This document shows positions 52,066 through 59,788 of a stretch of DNA of 64,000 bases, one piece after another. Positions within the stretch are counted from its first letter, which is position 1. The number at the start of each line of letters is the position of its first letter. The notes under the pieces are model-generated. The model was given only the letters and a program-made list of their open reading frames with translations, had not been told where the DNA came from and did not search any database. The position numbers and the translations under genes were made by a program. This DNA comes from a bacterium (GTDB lineage: Bacteria > JAJVIF01). The DNA lies in NCBI GenBank assembly GCA_022072165.1, contig JAJVIF010000004.1:126262-190261 (forward strand), read 5' to 3'.

Positions 52066-52275
52066 AGGATAGACAGACAGGGCAGGTGGTCCCAGAGCCG
52101 TCAAGAGTACAGCGACGACAAGGGGCCTGCCGGCTGGGTACGGAGTTCACCGCCTGTTTCGAACTCCATACCAGGCTGCGGAAGCCAACGGTCAGCGGAC
52201 CTCTGCCCCATTCATCCTCTTTATCGCCTCTTTTCATCTTATGATACCCTGGCCCCAAGCCGGGGTATCATTCCT
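52066..52275 (+). ncRNA. Candidate structured RNA (rod-like fold with terminator)
   Basis: After a TATACT box (52054-52059) the sequence can fold into a rod. The closing stems are GGGCAG (52080-52085) with CTGCCC (52203-52208) and GGTCC (52088-52092) with GGACC (52197-52201). An inner stem is GCCTG with CAGGC, and the apical hairpin is GGAGTTC (52142-52148 region) with GAACTCC, extended by GGTA/TACC. A terminator hairpin follows at 52242-52270. The shape recalls 6S RNA, but no family consensus is recognised. It could also be the 3' leader of the neighbouring genes. Confidence 0.35.
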
Positions 52276-52279
52276 TTTA
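52242..52279 (+). terminator. Intrinsic terminator
   Basis: TGATACCC and GGGTATCA form an 8-bp stem with further G/C pairing in the 13-base loop, followed by TTCCTTTTAT. It ends the pseudopilin transcript or the candidate RNA, 34 bases before the transglutaminase start. Confidence 0.65.
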
Positions 52280-52312
52280 TGCGGGGCTGCACGCCCCTGG
52301 AGGATCCCCGGT

Positions 52313-53839
52313 ATGCGCAGAGGGAGCAGTCTGTGGATGCAGCGATTTTTGGGCTGTATGAGCCTGATCGGGTGCTTGTTCGCCACTGGGATTCCAGGAC
52401 ATGCGTCCGCCTCCATCGATGAGCAGCACTGGTACGGCGCGTATATGCAGGGGACCAAGATCGGCTTTGCGGTCATGGGCAAGCGTGCCACGACGTTTGC
52501 TGGTGTCCCGGCGGTGGAGTCGTTCATGGACACCACCCTGGAGATCAGTCTCCTGGGAGCGAAGCAACAGCTGACAATTCAGGAACGGGACTATGTTGAT
52601 CCCGACACGCGTGGCTTCCTGGGCGCTGAGGTCTTCATGCAGACCGGCTTGCCGGGAATGGACCAGCACACCCGAATGCGCCGGGAAGGCAACGAAGTCG
52701 TAATCGAGCTGTTAAGCGGTGAGGTGGTGACCTCCAGCGAACGCCGGCCGTGGGAAGCGGGAGCCATCAGCGCACAGGAAGCGGCGTTCCAGATCGCGGA
52801 GCAGCTCGACCCGGCGACCGGCGGCGAGTTCAGCTTTCTGATCTTCAGCGCCGCGACCCAGTCGGCGACCCAGTCGACGATGACCTACAGCCCGGCACGG
52901 ATGGTCTACCACGAGGGGGTCGAGATCCAGGTGTATGAAGTCACGAGTCGGCTGCCCGCGATGGGGATGACTTCCACGGCCACAGAGACGGTTGATGGGG
53001 TCGTGCTTAAAACGACGATGCTCAGTGGTCTGTTTGAGCTGCGACTGGAAGATGAAACACTGGCGCAGAGCCCAACGGGCACGCCGGATATGCTGGCGAT
53101 GTCACGAGTGGAGACCACGGGAGAACGCCTCCCCCGGCAGCCGGTGAGGCACCTGGAACTGCGACCGGTCATCGACGACCCGGTGGAGCAGCTCTTTCCG
53201 GAAACGGGACGCCAGCGGCTGCAGCAGTCACTGGAGGGTCCGGTGCTGGTGATCGACATGCTTGGGGTCGGGCAGGGGCCGCAGGTGTCACTGACACTGG
53301 AGGAGCGGGAGCGCTGGACCGGCAGGTCGCTGCATGTACAGAGCGATGACCCTCGCATCGTGGAACTTGCCCGTCACATCACCGGGCATCTGTCACCCGA
53401 TGATGATGCCGGTCGGGCCTTCGCCATCACGCGGTATGTCTTCGAGACGCTGAAAAAGGAAATGGTTCCGACGACCCCCAATGCCCTGCAGGTCCTCGAG
53501 ATGGGGAAGGGCGACTGCGGCGAACACGCGGTGCTGACGGTCGCGTTGCTGCGGGCAGCGGGGCTGCCGGCGAAGACGCTGTACGGGCTGGTGTACACGC
53601 CGCTTTATGGCCAGGGGTTCTTCTATCACGCCTGGAACGCGGTCCTGGTGGACGACCGCTGGCTGGAGGTCGACAGCGCGCTGGGGATGTTCCCGGCGGA
53701 CGCGACACATGTCGTGGTGGGGGAGGCGGATGATCTGGCGACTGCCACGGCCATCATGCCTCTGTATGGGCGCCTGGCTTTCGACATCCAGCGGGCCCTG
53801 GGCGGGAGCTTCCCGGCGGAGTACCGGCTGACCCCGTAA
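52313..53839 (+). CDS. Transglutaminase-like domain protein
   Basis: A 508-residue exported protein (signal peptide about 1-33, ending HASA). The C-terminal third is a transglutaminase-like fold with all three catalytic residues in context: Cys in GKGDCGEHAVL (about 402), His in FFYHAWNAVLVDDRW (about 440) and Asp in LEVDSALGMF (about 453). The N-terminal 330 residues are beta-rich and unassigned. Such proteins act as cysteine proteases or cross-linkers in the envelope. The ATG has GGAGGA nine bases upstream, just after a terminator hairpin. Confidence 0.85.
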   Translation: MRRGSSLWMQRFLGCMSLIGCLFATGIPGHASASIDEQHWYGAYMQGTKIGFAVMGKRATTFAGVPAVESFMDTTLEISLLGAKQQLTIQERDYVDPDTRGFLGAEVFMQTGLPGMDQHTRMRREGNEVVIELLSGEVVTSSERRPWEAGAISAQEAAFQIAEQLDPATGGEFSFLIFSAATQSATQSTMTYSPARMVYHEGVEIQVYEVTSRLPAMGMTSTATETVDGVVLKTTMLSGLFELRLEDETLAQSPTGTPDMLAMSRVETTGERLPRQPVRHLELRPVIDDPVEQLFPETGRQRLQQSLEGPVLVIDMLGVGQGPQVSLTLEERERWTGRSLHVQSDDPRIVELARHITGHLSPDDDAGRAFAITRYVFETLKKEMVPTTPNALQVLEMGKGDCGEHAVLTVALLRAAGLPAKTLYGLVYTPLYGQGFFYHAWNAVLVDDRWLEVDSALGMFPADATHVVVGEADDLATATAIMPLYGRLAFDIQRALGGSFPAEYRLTP

Positions 53840-53940
53840 GGGATCTGCTATCGCGGCATACTCTGTGCTGTAGAGGACCTGGACACGCCAGCCTTCATGC
53901 GCCAGGTGGAGTCAGTCTGCGACGCAAAGGAGCCCCAAGG

Positions 53941-54396
53941 ATGCCGACCGGACTTGAATCTATCGGCTGGACGATCCAGATCTGCCTGCTGCTGGCGGGG
54001 CTCTGCGCCCTGCTGGCCATGATCTTTGGAGTCCGGACCATGACGCTGGCGCTGGCCTGCTTTGCTCTCTCGTTTGTCGGGATGGCGATGCGCGGCGAGC
54101 CGGCGGCCCTGGTGGCCGTGGCGATGGGCACCATGATGGAACTGCGGCTGGTGCCGCGAAAGCGACACCGGGGCCTGGTGGAATGGCTGCTGGTGGCGGT
54201 TGCGATGTGTCAGGTCGCGCTGATCCTGCTGACACCGACGCTGGATGTCCGCTTTTGGATCGCCCAGGGACTCGGGACGAGTGTGCATCTGCTGGCGATT
54301 GTGGCGGCGTTCGCGCCCCACTGGTGGAGCCCTGGGGGGTATGGCGCGCCGACGCCCCGGTCGCACGGACCGTTGCTGCCGCCGGGCGAAATCTGA
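53941..54396 (+). CDS. Small integral membrane protein
   Basis: A 151-residue protein with about four hydrophobic helices (IQICLLLAGLCALLAMIFGV; LALACFALSFVGMAM; LLVAVAMCQVALILL; LLAIVAAFAPHW) and a polar tail. AAGGAG lies upstream of the ATG. It is 101 bases after the transglutaminase gene on the same strand and may share its transcript. No family is recognised. Confidence 0.7.
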   Translation: MPTGLESIGWTIQICLLLAGLCALLAMIFGVRTMTLALACFALSFVGMAMRGEPAALVAVAMGTMMELRLVPRKRHRGLVEWLLVAVAMCQVALILLTPTLDVRFWIAQGLGTSVHLLAIVAAFAPHWWSPGGYGAPTPRSHGPLLPPGEI

Positions 54397-54406
54397 TACC
54401 GGATCG

Positions 54407-57400
54407 CTAGTAGGCGACGACCAGGATGTCGTCGATGCTCCACCCGATGTGGGAGGGGTGCTGCGCCCACTCATCACCTGCAAAGCCGAACTGCAGCACG
54501 GGCTGAGTCATGTTCCGTGCGGGTGTGAGGTCGAAGACGCTGCGGGTCCAGTCAGGAGCCCCGGAGCCAGGGACGCGATAGTCGCCCGCAAGGAAATGCA
54601 TTTTGGGAATCTGTTGCTCCGGCTTGCGGCTGGAGACCGGCCAGTTCTGTTGATCCAGGAAGGGATTGACACCCGGCGCGGCGGAGTCGTAGCCCTTGCC
54701 ATCGATGATGGGGAGGTCGACCAGCTTGTTGAAGCGATTCGCTTCCCAGTCCGCGTGGGGCGTGACACAGACATAGCCCATATCTGCGGCGACCTCGACC
54801 CCCTGGTTGGGGTCGTAGTAGGTCTCCATCTGGTACTTATGCCAGAGTTGCATCTGCCGGAAAGTGACCCCGGAGAAGGGATTGGAGTCCAGATCAGTGA
54901 AGAGTTGCGGACCGAAACTGTTCCAGTAGCCATCATCGATGAAGTCATCGAAGTTGCTGCCCGCGGCATACGGGGCGTGGTTAGTGGGACCGTAGCCGCC
55001 CGAGGCGATGTCGGCAGACTCATCCAGACAGTGGGAGCCGGTGTTGCCGAGGTTGGTGGCGATCTCAAAGCCATAGTTGAAGGCGGTGAGGTCCGGGTAG
55101 GCCAGGGCATTCACCAGTCCCCAGGAGAAGCCGGAGCGGGTGCCACGGAAGGTCCCGCCGGTGAGCTGGGTCATTCCTTCGAAATCGTTGACGTAGACGA
55201 AGACCCGATTGGAGTCGAGGCTGCTCAGGATCGAGCTCCCCGGTCCCTGGGAAACTGTCCGCACCACATACATGTAGTACTTGTTGGTGGTGGGGAAGCC
55301 GCTGGCGCTCCAGGAGTTCTCCGTCCAGGTGGTATCGGTGAGGACCTCGTTGGCGTCGATCTGATTGTCGCCATCCAGGTCGTGCATCAGCCGCCAGGTA
55401 TTGTCGGGGCCGACCCGGGTCGAGCGCCAGACGGCATAGCCGAGCAGACAGCCGTTGGGATCCGGTGGCGCGGTCCAGGCAAGGGTGATGGGATTGGTGC
55501 TGTAAGGGGGTGTCGGCCAGTTGCTCATCCGGAACGAGGATGGGGCCTGGAGGGGTTCCGGGCAGTTCTGTTGCGGCGCCGGATTCACCGTGATGACGAT
55601 GTCCTCGATGTCAGTCGCGCCATGGGTGTCTTTGACCCGCAGGGAGGCGGTGATCTGAATCGGGGCGGTTCCGGTGTTGGTGTAGGTCGTTTTCGCGCGA
55701 TTGGGCAGGGTGTTCACGGAGTCAGTGTATGTTGCGCCATTGGCGAGATCGTAGTCCCAGGCATACTCCACGACTTTGTCCGGGGCCGGGTCGGGGTCAT
55801 AGGAATTGGAGTCCAGGAACTCCACGAGTTCGCCGGAATCGACGGTCGTTTTGATGGCTTCTGCCACCGCCACGGGTGGTCGATTGCCGGCGGTCGGCTC
55901 CGGATTCACCGTGATGACGATGTCTTCGGTATCGCTCGCCCCATTGGTGTCGGTGACCCGGAGGGACGCAGTGATTTCGATAGGTGCGGTGGTGCTGTTG
56001 GTGTAGGTGGCGAAGGCGACATTGGGGGTCGCGGAGACACTGTCGGTGTAGGTGCGGCCGTTGCTGACATCGAAGTCCCATTCATACAGGACCACGGAGT
56101 CGCCAGGATCCGGGTCATAGGACTGGCCATCGCGAAGATTCACCGGGTTGCCCGAAGCGACCGGATTGGGGGTCGCGCTGGTGACCGCCACTGGGGGATT
56201 GTTCCCCGCCACTGGGGGCTGCACCTGGATGATGAGGTCTTCCGTATCGGTCGCCCCGTGGGCATCGGTGACCCGCAGCGAGGCCGTAACTTGAATGGGA
56301 GTGGACTGCGTATTGATGTACTGGGTGATGGCGGCGTTGGGGGAGCTGCTGATGCTGTCCACGTAGGTGCGTCCGTTGCTGACATCGAAGTCCCACTCGT
56401 ACTTCACGATGCTGTCGCCCGGATCGTTGTCGTAGGAGTTGATGTCGATCAACTGAATGTCTGCGCCGGAGGCGACCGGATTCGGGGTGGCATCGGCGAC
56501 GGCCACGGGCGGTGTGTTGTTGCCGGTGAACTCGTCCACTTTCACACGGACTACCTGCCAGGTGCAAAAGCTGTAGTAGATCTCGCCTGGTGTGGCAGTC
56601 AGGCGGAAGCCGGTGCCGTCGATGGAGTCGCTGACGCTCACCAGCCCGAGATACTCCCCGGGAGGGGCGCCGAATTCATTGCGGATGGTCCACTCATAGC
56701 GATAGGGATCGTTGAGGGTCCCCTGACCGCTTAAGCGCGGCAGTTCCTGGACACCGTTCATCAGGCCGGTCAACTCGCCGGTGACCCGGGCGACCTCGCT
56801 GGTCACCGGAATCTCGCTTGGCTTGTTCAGACTACCGTAGGTGGGGCTGCCGGTGAGTCCCGCCTGCCAGTCTTCGACTTCGATGGCGACCGTCAGGGTT
56901 TTGGACGGCGGGTCGACTGATGAAAAAGTACCGTTCACCTGCGCCTGGACCCGGTACGCCTCGGCCTGATTGAACGCGGGCAGGAAGTAGACCGGGCTGG
57001 TGCGGGAGCCGGGTGAGCCAGGAAAATCGCGAGTCTGGGCAAAGGTGGCGGAGACCCCGTAGCTGGCCTCGATGACGATGATCACCCGCAATTGAGCCGC
57101 CTGCCCCTGGGGCATCCGGAAGGCAAAGCGCTTGATGTCCCGGACAGGAGTCTGGGAAAAGCGGTGATTCGTGATGGGGAAGCCGTTGCGAGTGGGGCTG
57201 GGGTCGTTTTCCGTGAAGAATTTGATGTAGGGGTTGACGGTGCCCTTGATGTCGAGGGGCGGGTTGAAGTAGCGCGTGTCCTCGACTTTGCGATCGAAAT
57301 GATGGGTGTAGCCATCGGCGTTCATCAGGAGATCGAAATTGCCCTGCACGACCCGGTCGCCGGTGCCATCGCCATTGACATGAATCCGGGGTGAGAGCAG

Positions 57401-57859
57401 GAACGCCGTGTGCCCTTCGGTAATGACGATGGCGCGGGTGTCGAAGACATCGAGGTCGCGGCGCTTGTCGGTGTTTGGGAAGGGATGGCGGAGTCCGAAG
57501 TCGACCAGCAGATTGCCATCGGGGTCCTTGCTGAGGGCCGTGACTTCGAAGCAGTCGGTGCAGGGGGAATCGGTCAGATAGGGGGAGATGTCGGGGACAT
57601 AGAGATCGCCAAAGGCGGCCCCGGTGTGAGCCGGTGGAATGGGAGTCAGCGCGACCGTGCCCCGTTCAAAGTCGAGGACCGCGTCGAAGAGTCCCAGAGT
57701 CCCGGTGCCAGCATCAGCCATCCGGCTGGCAGTTGCGAGCTCTGCGGTTGGCAGTAGCGCCGGGTTCTGCGAAGCCGGACTTACCGGAACCCGTCCGCCT
57801 GTGTTGCAGGCGGCGAGCAGGAGGAGTGGCAGAGTCAGGAGCCAGGGCAGGTATCGCAT
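54407..57859 (-). CDS. Large PKD-repeat surface lipoprotein
   Basis: An 1150-residue lipoprotein (lipobox LAAC). Its N-terminal 450 residues share landmarks with the FG-GAP lipoprotein at 17401-20853 (FGLRHPFPN, LLMNADGYTHH, YFLPAFNQAEAYRV, IEVEDWQAG, GEYLGLVSVSDS, FCTWQVVRVKV). Then come three PKD domains, each with YEWDFDVSNGRTYVDS or YAWDYDLANGATYTDS, a fibronectin-type region (PITLAWTAPPDPNGCLLGYAVWRS, in part) and a C-terminal jelly-roll-like region ending GWSIDDILVVAY. A GGAGG site and a TATACT box upstream support the start. Likely surface binding or adhesion. Confidence 0.85.
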   Translation of the reverse strand: MRYLPWLLTLPLLLLAACNTGGRVPVSPASQNPALLPTAELATASRMADAGTGTLGLFDAVLDFERGTVALTPIPPAHTGAAFGDLYVPDISPYLTDSPCTDCFEVTALSKDPDGNLLVDFGLRHPFPNTDKRRDLDVFDTRAIVITEGHTAFLLSPRIHVNGDGTGDRVVQGNFDLLMNADGYTHHFDRKVEDTRYFNPPLDIKGTVNPYIKFFTENDPSPTRNGFPITNHRFSQTPVRDIKRFAFRMPQGQAAQLRVIIVIEASYGVSATFAQTRDFPGSPGSRTSPVYFLPAFNQAEAYRVQAQVNGTFSSVDPPSKTLTVAIEVEDWQAGLTGSPTYGSLNKPSEIPVTSEVARVTGELTGLMNGVQELPRLSGQGTLNDPYRYEWTIRNEFGAPPGEYLGLVSVSDSIDGTGFRLTATPGEIYYSFCTWQVVRVKVDEFTGNNTPPVAVADATPNPVASGADIQLIDINSYDNDPGDSIVKYEWDFDVSNGRTYVDSISSSPNAAITQYINTQSTPIQVTASLRVTDAHGATDTEDLIIQVQPPVAGNNPPVAVTSATPNPVASGNPVNLRDGQSYDPDPGDSVVLYEWDFDVSNGRTYTDSVSATPNVAFATYTNSTTAPIEITASLRVTDTNGASDTEDIVITVNPEPTAGNRPPVAVAEAIKTTVDSGELVEFLDSNSYDPDPAPDKVVEYAWDYDLANGATYTDSVNTLPNRAKTTYTNTGTAPIQITASLRVKDTHGATDIEDIVITVNPAPQQNCPEPLQAPSSFRMSNWPTPPYSTNPITLAWTAPPDPNGCLLGYAVWRSTRVGPDNTWRLMHDLDGDNQIDANEVLTDTTWTENSWSASGFPTTNKYYMYVVRTVSQGPGSSILSSLDSNRVFVYVNDFEGMTQLTGGTFRGTRSGFSWGLVNALAYPDLTAFNYGFEIATNLGNTGSHCLDESADIASGGYGPTNHAPYAAGSNFDDFIDDGYWNSFGPQLFTDLDSNPFSGVTFRQMQLWHKYQMETYYDPNQGVEVAADMGYVCVTPHADWEANRFNKLVDLPIIDGKGYDSAAPGVNPFLDQQNWPVSSRKPEQQIPKMHFLAGDYRVPGSGAPDWTRSVFDLTPARNMTQPVLQFGFAGDEWAQHPSHIGWSIDDILVVAY

Positions 57860-57929
57860 ACAGCCTCCACGACTAGTCGCAGTCGCGCGGATGAGAGTCC
57901 GGTCACCGGGAACGGTCGGCGAGAGGGAG

Positions 57930-57935
57930 AGTATA
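57930..57935 (-). promoter_or_regulatory. -10 box TATACT of the PKD lipoprotein gene
   Basis: TATACT on the minus strand predicts transcription about 63 bases before the ATG at 57859, which has its own GGAGG site. Confidence 0.45.
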
Positions 57936-58048
57936 GCGTGAGTTGGGGGCGGATTTACTGGTGAAATCTGGTGGAGTCAGGGTCGGGTAGTGAGGATAAC
58001 GGGAACATCCAGACTCCACATGTCCCGGTCATCGCTCACCAGGATGAG

Positions 58049-58510
58049 CTACTGGGTGCGGCAGATCATCGCCAGGCAGACGTCGTTAAAGTCTGCCTGA
58101 TTCAGACTCGTGGCTGCAGACAAGGCGACCAGTTCCGATCGACCAAGCGAGAGTGTCATGGCACTGGTGAGTGCGCAGACTTGCGTCAGTGCATGGCTGG
58201 CATCTTGCCTTGCATCCGCAGAGTCGGAATGCGCTCGCCACCGCTTGAAGGATTGTGTGGCCCAACCAGAATTGTTGAAGCTGCGGCGCAGGATAACGTT
58301 CGCAATCTCTGACATGACCAGCAAGTCAGCTAACAAGGTGCTGCCAGCGACTTGGCAGCGGCTAAGGAAGACCGAAGAATCTGTCGTGGCTCTTGCGGGT
58401 GAGGACCGAAAAGAGGGAGCCACAATCGGGAGCCAGATGTTCGTGTCGAAGAGGAATCGATGTTCGCTGGTCGAGATAAACGTGGCGGCGTCGTGGACCA
58501 CAGGGGGCAC
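58049..58510 (-). CDS. PIN-domain nuclease, interrupted by an in-frame TAG
   Basis: A 153-residue frame of PIN fold, predicted metal-dependent ribonuclease. Acidic residues are D22 (FLFDTNIWL), E68 (MSEIAN) and D140/D143 (NQADFNDV). The TAG at 58049-58051 stops it before the last strand, but the same frame continues for 23 codons (LILVSDDRDMW...) to TGA at 57977, restoring the typical PIN ending with the fourth acidic site. Full length would be about 176 residues. The GTG start shares one base with the stop of the DUF4325 gene. It is the third gene of the STAS-HATPase operon and could be disabled or made in a short form. Confidence 0.65.
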   Translation of the reverse strand: MPPVVHDAATFISTSEHRFLFDTNIWLPIVAPSFRSSPARATTDSSVFLSRCQVAGSTLLADLLVMSEIANVILRRSFNNSGWATQSFKRWRAHSDSADARQDASHALTQVCALTSAMTLSLGRSELVALSAATSLNQADFNDVCLAMICRTQ

Positions 58511-58860
58511 TATGCTGCTTCCTCCTGTGCAGCGCGCCAGGCCGCTTCAGCCGCCTCCGGGTTCCTGAAGTACTCAATGGCGTTCTCGCGAACACGTTCT
58601 ACCAGCCCCTGCTGGAAGCTGCTGAGATTCTCCAGCTGTAGCAGGCTGCTGATCAGCTCAGGAGTAAACTCCTCATAGAGTGCGCCAATGGCCCCATTCA
58701 GGAAGGCAGATGTCACGATTTCCAGGCCCGTGAAATCCAGAGTGATCATCTCGCCCTGACGCAGCGCGTCACGGATTTGCTGAGCCAGCTTGTCGCCATC
58801 GACACGCGAGACTGCGTAAGCCGAGTTGATGAGCGAAGCGATGCGCAGTTGTCGGACCAT
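58510..58860 (-). CDS. STAS-like protein (DUF4325)
   Basis: A 116-residue protein of the STAS-like DUF4325 family: DGDKLAQQIRDALRQGEMITLDFTGLEIVTSAFLNGAIGALYEEF (in part), with the strand-loop LDFTGLEIVTSAFLN aligned to the phosphorylatable loop of anti-anti-sigma factors. A helical tail follows. The ATG at 58860 is chosen because the open frame further upstream lies inside the HATPase gene. TAAAAT lies ten bases upstream. DUF4325 genes commonly accompany an ATP-binding partner, which is present here. Confidence 0.75.
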   Translation of the reverse strand: MVRQLRIASLINSAYAVSRVDGDKLAQQIRDALRQGEMITLDFTGLEIVTSAFLNGAIGALYEEFTPELISSLLQLENLSSFQQGLVERVRENAIEYFRNPEAAEAAWRAAQEEAA

Positions 58861-58889
58861 AGCAAGAGTAATTTTATCAGAAGCCACAA

Positions 58890-59717
58890 TTACGGACGGG
58901 GAGTAGCGGGAAGCGTTCTGAGTTCGAGCACGACCAGGGTGCCCGGAAAGCGATCGGCTATGGAAGTGCAGGAACCCGCGTCCCCATCTTGCATGTAGAG
59001 CGCTAAGCCGGAAAGGATGCACAAGCGCCCTCCATTCTGCCTGACCACTGCTGCAACGTCGGGCAATCCAATGCCCCCGATTTCCGGCAGGGAGCTAAAG
59101 CCTCGCTGTAGCGCCCAGTCGAGGGCCTGGACAGCAGTCAAAGCACGCCGATCTTGCCGGCTTTGCTGAACGGATCCTGGAATGGTCACTCCCAGATCAC
59201 ACACGGAGAAGCCTACAAGGCGGACATTGGGATAGTGCTGGCCGGAGGCCAGACAACCGGCAGCGGATTGGGCATGGCGGTCCACATTTGAGAAGACTTC
59301 GCACAGGCTGGCCAGGAGGGGCTCCCGGACTTCCTGAGTCAGTGTCGGTAGCTCATTGCGCACGAATCCCTCAAGCAGGTACTTTGCAGCATCGGAGGTC
59401 AGCCCGGCGGTGCTGTCCCAGACCCGGTACTGAATGCTCGTGTGGTACCGGTCCTCAGTAAAACTCTCAGTAAAGCCGATTTGGCTGAGGGCATGGGCGA
59501 CCTGGGATGACATCCCCGACAGTTGTCCTTGCGATCCCGCTCCGGCCAGTCTTTTGAGTGCTCCCAGCCCTGCACACAAGTGCGCTGAAATCCAGGTTGT
59601 CTGCCTGGCATCGAGATGAATCACTGCCGGCTGTTCCGCAAGCACGCTGGCGGCGGCGGCGGCGAGCCATCGCAAGCTGGCTTCATCGTCCTTGAATTGC
59701 TGCGGCAGCTGAATCAT
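58890..59717 (-). CDS. STAS-like and HATPase fusion (RsbW-type ATP-binding protein)
   Basis: A 275-residue protein. Residues about 1-85 look like a STAS-type strand-helix region (VIHLDARQTTWISAHLCAGLGAL, in part). Residues about 140-260 are a GHKL ATPase domain with N box LCEVFSNVDRHAQS and G box EIGGIGLPDVAAVVRQNGG. There is no histidine-phosphorylation domain. RsbW-like kinases phosphorylate STAS partners; here the DUF4325 protein, 29 bases downstream, is the obvious candidate partner. TACAAT lies eight bases upstream of the ATG. The region is less GC-rich than the flagellar genes beside it. Confidence 0.78.
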   Translation of the reverse strand: MIQLPQQFKDDEASLRWLAAAAASVLAEQPAVIHLDARQTTWISAHLCAGLGALKRLAGAGSQGQLSGMSSQVAHALSQIGFTESFTEDRYHTSIQYRVWDSTAGLTSDAAKYLLEGFVRNELPTLTQEVREPLLASLCEVFSNVDRHAQSAAGCLASGQHYPNVRLVGFSVCDLGVTIPGSVQQSRQDRRALTAVQALDWALQRGFSSLPEIGGIGLPDVAAVVRQNGGRLCILSGLALYMQDGDAGSCTSIADRFPGTLVVLELRTLPATPRP

Positions 59718-59725
59718 GTCCAGGG

Positions 59726-59731
59726 ATTGTA
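59726..59731 (-). promoter_or_regulatory. -10 box TACAAT abutting the STAS-HATPase start
   Basis: CATACAAT ends eight bases before the ATG at 59717, no Shine-Dalgarno being present; a leaderless-type promoter for the three-gene operon. Confidence 0.5.
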
Positions 59732-59788
59732 TGGAAGGCTGCCTGAGAGCGTGGCGACTCAGCGATAATCGGGGCGGGACCTGCCCGC

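Noticed and set aside
52137-52180. TTTCGAACTCC resembling a tRNA T-arm
   Set aside because: No matching acceptor, D or anticodon arms; the segment pairs instead with GGAGTTC as an ordinary hairpin.
54245-56734. An 829-codon plus-strand frame opposite the PKD lipoprotein
   Set aside because: Its Gly/Val/Asp repeats mirror the PKD repeats on the minus strand, which carries the lipobox, PKD motifs and ribosome site.
57977-58510. General recoding of TAG as a sense codon
   Set aside because: Several intact genes (aldo/keto reductase, VIT/VWA, Flp pilin, PKD lipoprotein) end in TAG at the expected family lengths.
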